Positions 26,978 to 36,102 of a stretch of DNA of 64,000 nt are shown piece by piece (position 1 is the stretch's first letter; each line of letters starts with the position of its first letter). Under the pieces are notes generated by a model. It did not search any database. It was given only the letters and a program-made list of their open reading frames with translations, and was not told where the DNA came from. Both the position numbers and the translations under genes were made by a program. This DNA comes from Thauera sp. JM12B12 (GTDB lineage Bacteria; Pseudomonadota; Gammaproteobacteria; Burkholderiales; Rhodocyclaceae): assembly GCF_039614725.1 (NCBI RefSeq), contig NZ_CP154859.1, positions 558,001 through 622,000 of the forward strand, in the 5' to 3' direction.

Positions 26978-27772
26978 TCAGACGAAGCGGAACGAAACGC
27001 TGCCCAGATCCTGGAAGCGGACGTTGACGTTGTCGCCCTTCTTGACCGGGATTGCCTCGGTGACGCCGCCGGTCATGATGAAGGTGCCGGCCGGGATTTC
27101 CTGGCCGCGCTTGCCGAGCTCGTTCGCCATCATCGCGATCGCGACCAGCGGGTTGCCGAGCACGGCAGCGCCGGCGGCCATCGACACGACCTCGCCGTTG
27201 ATCTCGAGGACCACGCCCAGCGTCGGCAGGTCGAGCTCGCCGAGGTCACGCATGTTGCCGCCGATCACGAAGCGGGCCGACGAGGTGTTGTCGGCGATCA
27301 CGCTCTTGAGGTCGAACTTGAAGTCGCGATAGCGCGAGTCGATCACTTCAACCGCCGGCAGCACGAAATCGATCGCCGCCATGACGTTGCCGATGTGGCA
27401 GCCGGGGCCGCGCAGCGGGGCCTTGGTGACGACGCAGATCTCGGCTTCGACCTTGGGGTGGATGAGTTCGTCGAACTTGATTTCGCCGCCGTCCGGCACC
27501 GACATGTAGTCGGCGATGAAGCCGAACACCGGGGTCTCGACGCCCATCTGCTTCATCTTGGCGCGCGAGGTCAGGCCCGCCTTGAGGCCGGCGACCTTGT
27601 TGCCGCGGGCGAGCTTGCGGCGCTTGATCTCGTCCTGGATGGCGTAGGCGTCATCCCAGTCCATGTTTGGGTAGTCGTCGGTGATCTTGGTGACATCAAA
27701 GGCCTGCAGCTCGGCGTTTTCGAGATGCTCGGCGAGCTTGGCGATGGTGGCCTGGTCGAGGGTGAGTGCCAT
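26978..27772 (-). CDS. dmpH: 4-oxalocrotonate decarboxylase (DmpH/XylI type)
   Basis: A 264-residue enzyme of the hydratase/decarboxylase family. It should remove CO2 from the keto form of 4-oxalocrotonate to give 2-hydroxypenta-2,4-dienoate, working in a complex with the hydratase encoded next to it. Features: KVAGLKAGLTSRAKM, HPKVEAEICVVT, PAVEVIDSRYRDF and the C-terminal VKKGDNVNVRF. It lacks the DTVADNASCG pattern of the two hydratases in this window, having DNTSSARFVIGG instead. AAGGAAA precedes the ATG. The gap to the hydratase stop is 16 bp. The symbol is by homology to the dmp pathway. Confidence 0.85.
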   Translation of the reverse strand: MALTLDQATIAKLAEHLENAELQAFDVTKITDDYPNMDWDDAYAIQDEIKRRKLARGNKVAGLKAGLTSRAKMKQMGVETPVFGFIADYMSVPDGGEIKFDELIHPKVEAEICVVTKAPLRGPGCHIGNVMAAIDFVLPAVEVIDSRYRDFKFDLKSVIADNTSSARFVIGGNMRDLGELDLPTLGVVLEINGEVVSMAAGAAVLGNPLVAIAMMANELGKRGQEIPAGTFIMTGGVTEAIPVKKGDNVNVRFQDLGSVSFRFV

Positions 27773-27788
27773 GTGTGCGGTTTCCTTG

Positions 27789-28571
27789 TCAGATGAAGCG
27801 GACCGACGTGCCACCGAGGCCGCCGACGTTGCAGGTGAGGCTGTCGCCGGCGACGACCGGGACGAGCGGGGATTGCGAACCGGAGAGGATGATCTCGCCG
27901 GCCTTGAGGCCGATGCCGAGGCGCCCCAGGGTGTTGGCCAGCCAGGCGATGGCGTTGACCGGCGAGCCCTGCACGGCGGCGCCGGTGGAGGTGCTGATGA
28001 TGTCGCCGTTCTTGGCGAGCACCATGCCGGCGAGCGCGAGGTCGAGCTGGCGCGGGCTCTTGCGCACGCCGCCGAGCACGAGCACGCCGCAGGAGGCGTT
28101 GTCGGCCACGGTGTCCTGGATCTTGATCTTCCAGTCCTTGATGCGCGAATCGACGATCTCGAAGCAGGGCACCACGCAGTCGGTGGCGCGCAGCACGTCG
28201 GCCGCGGTCACGCCCGGGCCCATGAGGTCGTTCTTGAGGATGAAGGCCACTTCGGCCTCGGCCTTGGGGGCGATCATCGACGAGGCGACGATCGGCTCGC
28301 CTTCGTTGTAGACCATGTTCGACAGCAGCTGACCGAAGTCGGGCTGGTTCACCTTCAGCATGTCCATGACGACCTTGCTGGTCACGCCGATCTTCTTGCC
28401 GACCACGGTGTGGCCGTCGTCGAGCTGGCGCTGGATCATGCGCAGCTGGATGGCGTAGGCATCCTCGATGGTGATGTCGCTCTCGCGGTCGGTGAGCGGC
28501 GCGACCGGGGTCAGGGTCTTGAGCGCGGTGTAGAGCTCGTCGCCGTAGTGGTTGATCTTGTTCTGGTCCAT
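27789..28571 (-). CDS. dmpE: 2-hydroxypenta-2,4-dienoate hydratase (DmpE/XylJ type)
   Basis: A 260-residue hydratase paralogous to mhpD at 15810-16592; the two share VVGKKIGVTS, GPGVTAADVLRAT, IQDTVADNASCG and GLKAGEI. It is expected to form a complex with the decarboxylase encoded 16 bp downstream. The ATG at 28571 has only a weak GAGA upstream. It follows the semialdehyde dehydrogenase gene by 95 bp. Confidence 0.85.
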   Translation of the reverse strand: MDQNKINHYGDELYTALKTLTPVAPLTDRESDITIEDAYAIQLRMIQRQLDDGHTVVGKKIGVTSKVVMDMLKVNQPDFGQLLSNMVYNEGEPIVASSMIAPKAEAEVAFILKNDLMGPGVTAADVLRATDCVVPCFEIVDSRIKDWKIKIQDTVADNASCGVLVLGGVRKSPRQLDLALAGMVLAKNGDIISTSTGAAVQGSPVNAIAWLANTLGRLGIGLKAGEIILSGSQSPLVPVVAGDSLTCNVGGLGGTSVRFI

Positions 28572-28666
28572 ATCGTGTTCTCGATGATGTGTTCGATGGA
28601 TGGGAGCCTGCCGGCGCCGCGGGGGAGGGCGTTGCTGCACCCCGTCCGCCGCGGCCGTGTCCGGTA

Positions 28667-30127
28667 TCAGTACTTGATCATCACGTTGCGCAGCTCGGTG
28701 TAGAACTCGAGCGAGTGCACACCGCCCTCACGGCCGATGCCCGACTGCTTGGAGCCGCCGAACGGGGTGCGCAGGTCGCGCAGGAACCAGCTGTTGATCC
28801 AGCACAGGCCGACTTCGATCGCGTTGGCCATGCGCATGGCGCGGCTGATGTCCTGAGTGTGCACCGAGGTCGCCAGGCCGTAGCGGTTGGCGTTGACCAT
28901 GTTCAGCACTTCCTCTTCGCTGTCGAAGGGCTGGATGTGGCAGCAGGGCCCGAAGATTTCCTCGGTCACCACGGTCGCGGTCTCGGGGAGACCGGTCCAG
29001 ATCGTGGGCTGCACCCAGCAGCCGTCCTTCAGCTCGTCCGGCATGTCGGGGATGCCGCCGCCGAAGACGATGTTGGCGCCTTCTTCCTTGGCCTTGGCGT
29101 ACATGCCGAGCACCTTCTTCTGGTGAATCTTGCTCACCAGCGGGCCGATCTTGGTGTCGGGGTCGAAGGGGCGGCCCGGCTTCATCTTCTCGGCCTGTTC
29201 CTTCATTGCGGCGACGACCTTGTCGAAGATCGGGCGCTCGACATACACGCGCTCGGTGCCCAGGCAGACCTGGCCGGCGTTCTCGAAACACGAGCGGGTG
29301 AGGGTGGCGATGGTGTTGTCGAAGTCGCAGTCGGCGAACACCACGGCGGCGTTCTTGCCACCGAGCTCCAGCGACACCGGGCGGATGCCGTCGGCGCCGG
29401 CCTTCATGATCGCGGTGCCGGTCTTGGTTTCGCCGGTGAAGGTGATGCCGTTGACATCCGGGTGGGCGGTCAGGAAGGCGCCGGCCGAATCGACGCCGAA
29501 GCCGTTCACCACGTTGTACACGCCCTTGGGCAGGCCGACCTTGTTCATCACCTCGCCGAGCAGGGTGGCGGTGAGCGGCGTGGCTTCGGAGGGCTTCACG
29601 ACCACGGTGTTGCCGCAGGCGAGCGCCGGGCCGGCCTTCCAGGTCATCAGCAGCAGCGGCAGGTTCCATGGGCAGACGATCGCGATCACGCCACGCGGGG
29701 TGCGCACGCCGTAGCTGCGCGCGGTCTTGCCGTCGGGGGTGCGCATCTCGAAGGACTCGGTCGACACGTTCTTGATGGTGTCGGTGAAGATCTTGAAGTT
29801 GGCCGCGCCGCGCGGGATGTCGATGTGCGAGGCGAGGTGGGCCGGCTTGCCGGTGTCGGCGATCTCGGCCTGCAGGAAGTCGTCGAAGCGGCGGTTGATC
29901 TCATCGACCACGGCGTCGAGCATGTTGCAGCGCTCGACCACCGAGAGCTTGCCCCAGGGGCCCTTGAGCGCGGCCTTGGCGGCGGCGACGGCGGCGTCGA
30001 CTTCGGGCTTGCCGGCTTCGTACACCATGCCGATCAGGGAGTTGTCGACCGGGTTGCGGTTCTCGTAGGTCTTGCCGCTGACGTTGGTGACGTACTCGCC
30101 GTTAATGAAGTTCTTGATCTCTTTCAT
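28667..30127 (-). CDS. 2-hydroxymuconic (or 2-aminomuconic) semialdehyde dehydrogenase
   Basis: A 486-residue NAD-dependent aldehyde dehydrogenase with IVCPWNLPLLL, catalytic Glu254 in LELGGKN and Cys288 in NAGQVCLG. The sequence pattern (ENRNPVDNSLIG, INSWFLRDLRTPFGGSKQSG) is that of DmpC/XylG and AmnC, which oxidise ring-cleavage semialdehydes. Its neighbours dmpE and dmpH support a role in the oxalocrotonate branch; hydroxy- and aminomuconic substrates cannot be told apart by sequence. A matching tautomerase (or deaminase), aldolase and dioxygenase are not found nearby. First gene of a three-gene leftward operon. Confidence 0.87.
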   Translation of the reverse strand: MKEIKNFINGEYVTNVSGKTYENRNPVDNSLIGMVYEAGKPEVDAAVAAAKAALKGPWGKLSVVERCNMLDAVVDEINRRFDDFLQAEIADTGKPAHLASHIDIPRGAANFKIFTDTIKNVSTESFEMRTPDGKTARSYGVRTPRGVIAIVCPWNLPLLLMTWKAGPALACGNTVVVKPSEATPLTATLLGEVMNKVGLPKGVYNVVNGFGVDSAGAFLTAHPDVNGITFTGETKTGTAIMKAGADGIRPVSLELGGKNAAVVFADCDFDNTIATLTRSCFENAGQVCLGTERVYVERPIFDKVVAAMKEQAEKMKPGRPFDPDTKIGPLVSKIHQKKVLGMYAKAKEEGANIVFGGGIPDMPDELKDGCWVQPTIWTGLPETATVVTEEIFGPCCHIQPFDSEEEVLNMVNANRYGLATSVHTQDISRAMRMANAIEVGLCWINSWFLRDLRTPFGGSKQSGIGREGGVHSLEFYTELRNVMIKY

Positions 30128-30748
30128 GCTCGATGTGTCCTCAGGTGGTGGATCTGGATGCCGGGTGCGGTACGTGTGCCGCCGTATCGTGCCGATGCCT
30201 GCTGCTGCCTTTCTCGCATCTGACGCAATCTTGGCTTCAAGGATGAGATTTGTAAAGAATCTCGAGATTTATTTTTCAAGATTCTTCACTGCGCTCGCCT
30301 GGCGGGAAACGTGACCTGTCGGTGACGACCCGGCATGCCTGGAGCCCGATCGAGCGCAGTCCCGGAGCATTGCCCCAGATTCAGGTTAGCCGAGATTTCC
30401 GGCTTCAAAACGGGGTGTGCAGAAAACGGATATCGATGGTGCAGTAGCTGGATATTGGCGCCGCTGATCGCGCCATAACCTGCGGTCCGTCGTAGCGGCG
30501 CGGGCCGCAGTGCGCCACTCATGCCCCTCACGGATACGCGGACGTCCTGAGCTGGGCGGTCGCGCCGACCACGTCGCGCCGGCGCGCCTTGTCGTTCCCG
30601 CAGCGCATCACTGCAAGCCCTGTTGCATGCCCGCGGACTGACCGCGAACCTCCAGGCCCGTCTTCCGCTGAAGAGGGAAATCTCGAATTTCCCTTTCAGT
30701 CTCCCAGATCCCTTCATTCACCAACTCTTCCAGTAGAGAGGCACAACC
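30128..30748. other. 621-bp divergent intergenic region with repeated CGAGATTT sites
   Basis: No convincing gene is present; the open frames are low-quality Arg/Ala-rich shadows. An AT-rich block at 30241-30290 stands out from the GC-rich surroundings. The 8-mer CGAGATTT occurs three times: 30263-30270 and 30391-30398 on the plus strand and 30678-30685 inverted. The first lies in a 12-bp palindrome AATCTCGAGATT (30258-30269); the third is part of GGGAAAT-N5-ATTTCCC (30675-30693). The region separates the leftward semialdehyde dehydrogenase operon from the rightward MFS transporter. Confidence 0.6.
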
Positions 30749-32638
30749 TTGAGTTCGAACATTCCGATGGAAAGCCCGGAAATGACGCGCAAGCGGCGCA
30801 GCACCGTTTTCTGGGTGATCGCCCTGGCCTTTGTCGGCCTGGTTTTCGATGGCTACGACCTCGTCGTCTACGGCGCCGTCCTCCCCGGCTTCATGGGGCC
30901 GGACGCCGCCAAGTGGATCGGCGACCGCGCGCTGACGCCGCAGGAGGCCGGGATGCTGGGCTCCTACGCGATGATCGGCATGATGCTCGGCGCGCTCGTC
31001 GCCGGTACCCTGGGCGACCTCATCGGCCGCCGCAAGGTGATGATCGCCTCCATCGCCTGGTTCTCGATCGGCATGGCGGTGTCGGCCATGACCGAGACGG
31101 TCACCGCCTTCGGCATCTGGCGCTTCATCACTGGCCTGGGTGTCGGCGCGCTGGCCGGCACCACGGGTGCGATGGCGGCCGAGTTCGCCCCCCCGGGCAA
31201 GAAGAACCTGGCCACCGCCTTCACCTATGCGGGCATTCCGCTGGGTTCGCTGCTGTCGGCCCTGCTGGCGATCTTCCTGCTGCCGATCATCGGCTGGCGC
31301 GGCATGTTCCTGCTCGGCGCGCTGCCGCTGGTGACCCTGCTGCCGCTGGCGATCTGGAAGCTGCCCGAGTCGGTGGCCTGGCTGGCCGCGCGCGGCCGCC
31401 TGGACGAAGCCCGCAAGGTGTCCGAGCGCACCGGCGTGCCCATTCCCGAGGCCGAGATCAAGCCGCAGCAGAGCGCGGCCGCCCATGCCTCGGATGCGCG
31501 TGCGGGCTGGGCCGGTCTGTTCACCGTGTATCTCGTGCCGGCCATCGTCATCGGCTTCGTCTCGGCCTTCTGCCTGCTGCTGGTCTATTCGCTGAACACC
31601 TGGCTGCCGAAGATCATGCTGCCGATCATGGGCCAGAACGGCTCGCTGGCACTGCTGCTGGTGCTCAACGCCGGCGCGATGGTGGGTACCCTGTACGGCT
31701 CAACCCTCGCCGACAAGCACAGCCCGCAGCGCATCGTCGCGCTCGGCTTCCTGGTCGGCGCGCTCGCCATGGGTGCCATCGGCCTGCTCGCCGCCACCAT
31801 CGACGTGCCGGCGGTCGCCAAGGCCGGCGAAGTGCAGCAGCTCGCAGAGGTCAGCGGGGTCGTCGTGGCCCTGCTGCTGCTCACGATCGCGATCACCGGC
31901 CTGGGCACCTCGGGCACGCAGACCCTGATCTACGGCCTCGCCGCCAACTACTACCGCACCAACGTTCGTGGCGCGGGGGTCGCCTGGACGGCTGCCTTCG
32001 GCCGCATCGGCGGCATCTTCGGCCCGATCTTCGGCGCCTTCCTGGCGGTCAAGTTCGCCGGCGAACTGCACAGCATCTTCTACGTGCTGGGTGGCATCAG
32101 CCTCATCGGCCTGGTCCTCACCCTGATCATTCCGAAGAGCAAGGCCGCGACGGTCGCCCAGGCGGTGGCGCCGACCACCGCGCCGGCCGCTGCCGTGGCC
32201 GCAGGCAAGTCCCGCCTCTACGGCACCATCATGGCGGTGGTCGATCACACCGGAAACACGCTGACCCGCGCCCGCGTGTCCGAGTTCGTGTCGCTGACCG
32301 GCTCCAAGGTCCATCTGGTGTATCTGGCGCCGGAGCACGTCCTGTCCGCCGAAGTCGGCCAGACCGACAAGGCGATCGATCCGAAGCACGTGGCGAACCT
32401 GCAAGAGTACGTAAACGAGGTCAACGCGCAGGGCGTCCCGGCCGAGGGTCAGATCCTGACCGCGACGCTGTTCGGCCGCGGCCGGGCGGTGGTCGATCTC
32501 GCCGAGCAGCTGCGCTGCGATCTGATCATCCTCAATACCGAGGAGGGCGGTCAGCGTGCCAAGGCCGAGCTCGCGCAGGAGGTGGCGCGGCAGAACCCGA
32601 AGATGGCCGTGCTGATCGCGCGCTCGACGCAGCAATAA
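30749..32638 (+). CDS. aromatic-acid MFS transporter with C-terminal Usp-like domain
   Basis: A 629-residue protein. Residues ~20-455 form a 12-helix major facilitator of the aromatic acid:H+ symporter group: DGYDLVVYGAVLPG in helix 1, the GTLGDLIGRRK loop, and GAMAAEFAPPGKKN after helix 4. Residues ~485-625 resemble a universal stress (UspA) domain (GTIMAVVDHTGNT, LRCDLIILNTEEGG, KMAVLIARS), placed in the cytoplasm. A TTG start with GAGAGG upstream is preferred; an ATG six codons later lacks a ribosome site. It is divergent from the semialdehyde dehydrogenase operon and probably imports its aromatic substrate. The ligand of the Usp-like domain is unknown. Confidence 0.85.
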   Translation: MSSNIPMESPEMTRKRRSTVFWVIALAFVGLVFDGYDLVVYGAVLPGFMGPDAAKWIGDRALTPQEAGMLGSYAMIGMMLGALVAGTLGDLIGRRKVMIASIAWFSIGMAVSAMTETVTAFGIWRFITGLGVGALAGTTGAMAAEFAPPGKKNLATAFTYAGIPLGSLLSALLAIFLLPIIGWRGMFLLGALPLVTLLPLAIWKLPESVAWLAARGRLDEARKVSERTGVPIPEAEIKPQQSAAAHASDARAGWAGLFTVYLVPAIVIGFVSAFCLLLVYSLNTWLPKIMLPIMGQNGSLALLLVLNAGAMVGTLYGSTLADKHSPQRIVALGFLVGALAMGAIGLLAATIDVPAVAKAGEVQQLAEVSGVVVALLLLTIAITGLGTSGTQTLIYGLAANYYRTNVRGAGVAWTAAFGRIGGIFGPIFGAFLAVKFAGELHSIFYVLGGISLIGLVLTLIIPKSKAATVAQAVAPTTAPAAAVAAGKSRLYGTIMAVVDHTGNTLTRARVSEFVSLTGSKVHLVYLAPEHVLSAEVGQTDKAIDPKHVANLQEYVNEVNAQGVPAEGQILTATLFGRGRAVVDLAEQLRCDLIILNTEEGGQRAKAELAQEVARQNPKMAVLIARSTQQ

Positions 32639-32655
32639 GCGCGCGCTTCACGACG

Positions 32656-32690
32656 CCCGTCCCGATCGTCACGGTTCGGACGGGTTCCTT
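32656..32690 (+). terminator. probable terminator after the MFS transporter
   Basis: A 7-bp stem CCCGTCC/GGACGGG (32656-32662 and 32678-32684) with a 15-nt loop is followed by TTCCTT. The large loop makes it a weaker example. Confidence 0.45.
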
Positions 32691-32832
32691 GCGGCAGGCG
32701 CGCCGGCGGCAGCGTTTCGCTACACGTGGTGACAAATGCCGCTTTTGTTGCAGAGGCGTTGCAGTACCATTGCGCACCCCGTGAGAGCGTCCGGTCGTGG
32801 ATCGCTCCGGGGTTTGTTTCTGCGGGGACTGC

Positions 32833-34428
32833 ATGGGCGTCGGAAAACTGCTCAGATTCCTGGCCATCCTGGCCGGCTGTCTGCTGTACGCGATTCCCCG
32901 CTGGCTGCACGAAGAGTTCGGCCGGGTCAGCATCGACCAGGTGCTCTACCACCTGCGCTTCGGCGCCGAAGGGGTGCTGACCAGCGACCCCGAGATCATC
33001 GACCGCTTCCTCTGGCGCGGGCTGGCGTTGCCGCTCGTGCTGGCGCTGTGCCTGTGGGGGCTGGACGCCTGGGTGCGCTACCTGCGCGGCCACCCCGAGG
33101 CCTGGCCGCGGCCATGGCTGCGTCTCGCCTGGCAGCGCTTGCTGTCGATGCTGCGCCACGCCGCACACCACACCCTGCCGCGCATCGTACCGCTGGTGGT
33201 TCTGGGCGCCGGCGTCGCCTTCTTCGTCGATAGCTTTTCGGTTGCGCGCTATGTGCGCGGCTATTTCGGCGAGGACTACTTCGCCGACGCCTATGTGGAC
33301 CCTGCGGGCATCACCCTCGAGCGGGGACGCAAGCCGCCGAAGAACCTGGTGCTGATCTACGTCGAGAGCCTGGAGAACACCTATTCCGATCCGGCACTCT
33401 TCGGTCGCGACCTGCTTCAGCGGCTCAACGCGTTCAAGGCCTTGCCGGGCGTGGTGTCCTTCGACAGCTATCGTGAGCTCATGGGGGCGCACTTCACCAT
33501 TGCCAGCCTGGTGTCCACCCAGTGCGGGCTGCCGCTGAAGTCGGTGGCGATGTTCAGTGGCAACGACGTCGGCGAGAAGGTCGAACGCTACCTGCCGGGC
33601 GCGCGCTGCCTCGGCGACATCCTCGCCGACCACGGCTATCGCAACGTCTTCCTCAACGGCTCGAGTCTCGCCTTCGCCGGTGTCGGCAAGTTCTTCCGCG
33701 ACCATCGCTACAGCCGGGTGATGGGGCGCGAGGAGTGGATCGCCGCGGGCGAGCCGCCGGCAGGCATGAGCGGTTGGGGCCTGCGCGACGACGACCTGTT
33801 CCGCCGCGCGCGCGTCGAGCTCGATCAGCTCATGAAGACGCGCAAGCCCTTCAACCTCACCGTGCTCACCGTCGACACCCATCACCCTTACGGGCATCTC
33901 TCGCCCGAGTGCGCGCGCCGCGGTCATCAGGATTTCGAGGGCATCGTCGAGTGCACGGCCGACTTGGTGGCCGAGTTCGTCGAGTACATCATCGCCCGCG
34001 GCTGGCTCGACCGCGTCGCGATCGTGGTGCAGGGCGATCACCTCGCCATGGGCAACACCTCCTACGACAAGCTGGTGACCAACCCCGAGCGCCGGGTGTT
34101 CAACCTGCTCATCAACGACGATCCCAAGCTCAAGGCCAACACGCGCGAGATCACGCACTTCGACATGCTGCCCACCCTCCTCGACCTCATCGGCCTGCAC
34201 GTGAAGGACGGGCGGGCGGGGCTGGGCTATTCGGCGATCGGCCCGGTGCGCGCGCCACGGGCGCCCGACCACGTGGACCGCATGGCCGAGAAGCTGCTCG
34301 ACTACAGCGCCACCTATCGCGCGCTGTGGGAGCCCATGCCGGCGCCGCCCGCCGAGGGCGCTGCGGCCTTGCGTGTCGGCACCCCGCCCGACGCGCCCGC
34401 GGCCCCGCCGCCCGCACTGTTGCGCTGA
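32833..34428 (+). CDS. opgB: phosphoglycerol transferase I-like inner membrane protein (OpgB family)
   Basis: About 531 residues: three or so N-terminal membrane helices (LLRFLAILAGCLLYAI, LALPLVLALCLWGLDAW, IVPLVVLGAGVAFFV), then a periplasmic alkaline-phosphatase-superfamily domain. KNLVLIYVESLENTY holds a metal-binding Glu. The segment HFTIASLVSTQCGLPL matches the OpgB nucleophile region. DTHHPYGHL and QGDHLAMGNTSYD supply later metal ligands. OpgB transfers phosphoglycerol to periplasmic glucans. GTG at 32797 is an alternative start adding 12 residues; ATG 32833 fits the first helix better. No glucan synthase genes are nearby. Confidence 0.8.
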   Translation: MGVGKLLRFLAILAGCLLYAIPRWLHEEFGRVSIDQVLYHLRFGAEGVLTSDPEIIDRFLWRGLALPLVLALCLWGLDAWVRYLRGHPEAWPRPWLRLAWQRLLSMLRHAAHHTLPRIVPLVVLGAGVAFFVDSFSVARYVRGYFGEDYFADAYVDPAGITLERGRKPPKNLVLIYVESLENTYSDPALFGRDLLQRLNAFKALPGVVSFDSYRELMGAHFTIASLVSTQCGLPLKSVAMFSGNDVGEKVERYLPGARCLGDILADHGYRNVFLNGSSLAFAGVGKFFRDHRYSRVMGREEWIAAGEPPAGMSGWGLRDDDLFRRARVELDQLMKTRKPFNLTVLTVDTHHPYGHLSPECARRGHQDFEGIVECTADLVAEFVEYIIARGWLDRVAIVVQGDHLAMGNTSYDKLVTNPERRVFNLLINDDPKLKANTREITHFDMLPTLLDLIGLHVKDGRAGLGYSAIGPVRAPRAPDHVDRMAEKLLDYSATYRALWEPMPAPPAEGAAALRVGTPPDAPAAPPPALLR

Positions 34429-34453
34429 CGCGCCGGCGCCCGCGGCGGGCCAC

Positions 34454-34479
34454 GATCAGCGCTTGCGCGCGCGCTGATC
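34454..34479. other. hairpin in the 267-bp gap between opgB and ureD
   Basis: A 9-bp perfect inverted repeat GATCAGCGC/GCGCTGATC with an 8-nt loop lies just after opgB. No U tract follows on either strand, so it is only a weak terminator candidate. The rest of the gap (34480-34695) is GC-rich and carries no gene I can support; it presumably contains the urease promoter. Confidence 0.4.
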
Positions 34480-34695
34480 ATGCAGGGCGTCCGAGGGTAC
34501 ATGCACCGCCCTGGTGCGGGCCTGCGCGTGCGCACCGCGATGGTGCGGCGCGTGCGCGCGTGCGATCGCTTCCGCGCGCCGCGCGCCTGCCGCAGCGTGC
34601 CGCGGGCGCGCCCGCGCCACTGGAAAGCGTCGGCGAATCAGCCGGATGAGTTCGCCGGCGCAAGGGCTGGCCCGAGCCTTGCTTTGCGCTGTCGC

Positions 34696-35562
34696 ATGAA
34701 CGCGGTCACCGAGCCCCTCATCCCCGATCTTGATTCCGCCGCCCGCACCGGCTGGCCGGCCGAGCTGCGCCTGCGCTTCGAGCGCCGCGGCGGACGCAGC
34801 GTGCTCGTCGAGCGTGCGCACCGCGGTCCGCTGGTGGTGCAGAAGCCGCTGTATCCCGAGGGTGACGCGGTCTGCCACGTGATCCTGGTGCATCCGCCTG
34901 CGGGGATCGCCGGTGGCGACCGCCTGGCGCTGACGCTCGAGCTCGGCCCGTGCGCCCACGTGCTGCTCACCACCCCGGGTGCGGGAAAGTGGTACCGCAG
35001 CGCAGGCGCGCATGGCCGCCTCACTCAGCAACTGCGGCTGGCAGATGGGGCGGTGTGCGAGTTCCTGCCGCAGGAGAGCATCGTCCATGACGCCGCGCTC
35101 GGCGAACTCGACACCGAGGTCGCGCTCGCCGGATCGGCGGTCTTCGTCGGTGCCGAGATGATCTGTCTCGGCCGCACCGGCGCGGGCGAGCGTTTCGCGC
35201 GCGGAGAGCTCGCCCTGCGCACGCGGATCACGCGCGATGGCCGCCCGCTGTGGCTGGAGCGTGGCGTGCTGGGCGGCGGCAGTGCGCTGCTCGAGGCCGC
35301 GCCGGGCCTGCAGGGCCAGCCGGTGAGCGCGAGCCTGCTGGTTGCGGCGCCGGCCTGCGATGCTGCGCTGCTCGAGGCCTGGCGCGCGATTGCGCCGCCG
35401 GCCGGCAGCGGCGCGGTGACCTTGCTGCCCGGCCTGCTGGTAGCGCGCTGGCTGGGACCGGCCTGCGAGCCCGGGCGGGCGTGGCTGACGCAGCTGTGGG
35501 CTGCGGCGCGGCCGGTGGTGGCGGGGCGGTCGATGCAGCGGCCGCGCATCTGGAGTACCTGA
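34696..35562 (+). CDS. ureD: urease accessory protein UreD
   Basis: A 288-residue UreD, the scaffold that joins UreF and UreG to deliver nickel to apo-urease. Family features: FERRGGRSVLVERAHRGPL, HPPAGIAGGD, LLTTPGAGKWYRS and EFLPQESIVHD. The ATG at 34696 lacks a strong ribosome site, but upstream in-frame sequence is low-complexity and not UreD-like. First gene of ureDABCEFG, 55 bp before ureA. Confidence 0.92.
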   Translation: MNAVTEPLIPDLDSAARTGWPAELRLRFERRGGRSVLVERAHRGPLVVQKPLYPEGDAVCHVILVHPPAGIAGGDRLALTLELGPCAHVLLTTPGAGKWYRSAGAHGRLTQQLRLADGAVCEFLPQESIVHDAALGELDTEVALAGSAVFVGAEMICLGRTGAGERFARGELALRTRITRDGRPLWLERGVLGGGSALLEAAPGLQGQPVSASLLVAAPACDAALLEAWRAIAPPAGSGAVTLLPGLLVARWLGPACEPGRAWLTQLWAAARPVVAGRSMQRPRIWST

Positions 35563-35617
35563 GGGGCTGCATGAGCTGTGCCGCAGCGCCGGGCGCTGCG
35601 CTTGACAAGGGACGGAG

Positions 35618-35920
35618 ATGGAACTGACACCACGCGAGAAGGACAAGCTGCTGATCTTCACCGCCGGCCTGCTGGCCGAGCGCCGGCGCGCGCGCGGGCT
35701 GAAGCTGAACTACCCGGAGGCGGTGGCGCTGATCACCTGCGCGATCCTCGAGGGCGCGCGCGACGGGCGCACGGTGGCCGAGCTGATGAGCTACGGCGCG
35801 ACGCTGCTGACGCGCGAGGAGGTGATGGAGGGGGTGGCGGAGATGATCCCGGACATCCAGGTGGAGGCGACGTTTCCGGACGGGACGAAGCTGGTCACGG
35901 TGCACAACCCGATCGTTTGA
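35618..35920 (+). CDS. ureA: urease gamma subunit
   Basis: A 100-residue urease gamma subunit of normal length. It carries [14 protein letters not shown] at the start, [12 protein letters not shown] and the C-terminal [15 protein letters not shown]. Structural subunit of the (alpha-beta-gamma) trimer. GGAG lies directly before the ATG. An unusually long 182-bp gap follows before ureB. Confidence 0.96.
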   Translation: MELTPREKDKLLIFTAGLLAERRRARGLKLNYPEAVALITCAILEGARDGRTVAELMSYGATLLTREEVMEGVAEMIPDIQVEATFPDGTKLVTVHNPIV

Positions 35921-36102
35921 GTTCGGGGCGGGCTGAGTTCGTGCGTGCTGCCCGCGACCGCCACGCCGGGCATTTGCTCTGCAGGCTGCGGAACTCGCCC
36001 TGCGGGCTCGGACAGTCCTCGCCTGCGCCGCAAACACCCGACATGACGATCGCTACCTTGTCGCGCCTGATTCAGGCGTCATGACGCTGAGGGAAGGAAC
36101 AG

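Noticed and set aside
30286..30717. 143-codon leftward frame in the divergent intergenic region
   Set aside because: No ribosome site, no family resemblance, and the candidate regulatory palindromes fall inside it.
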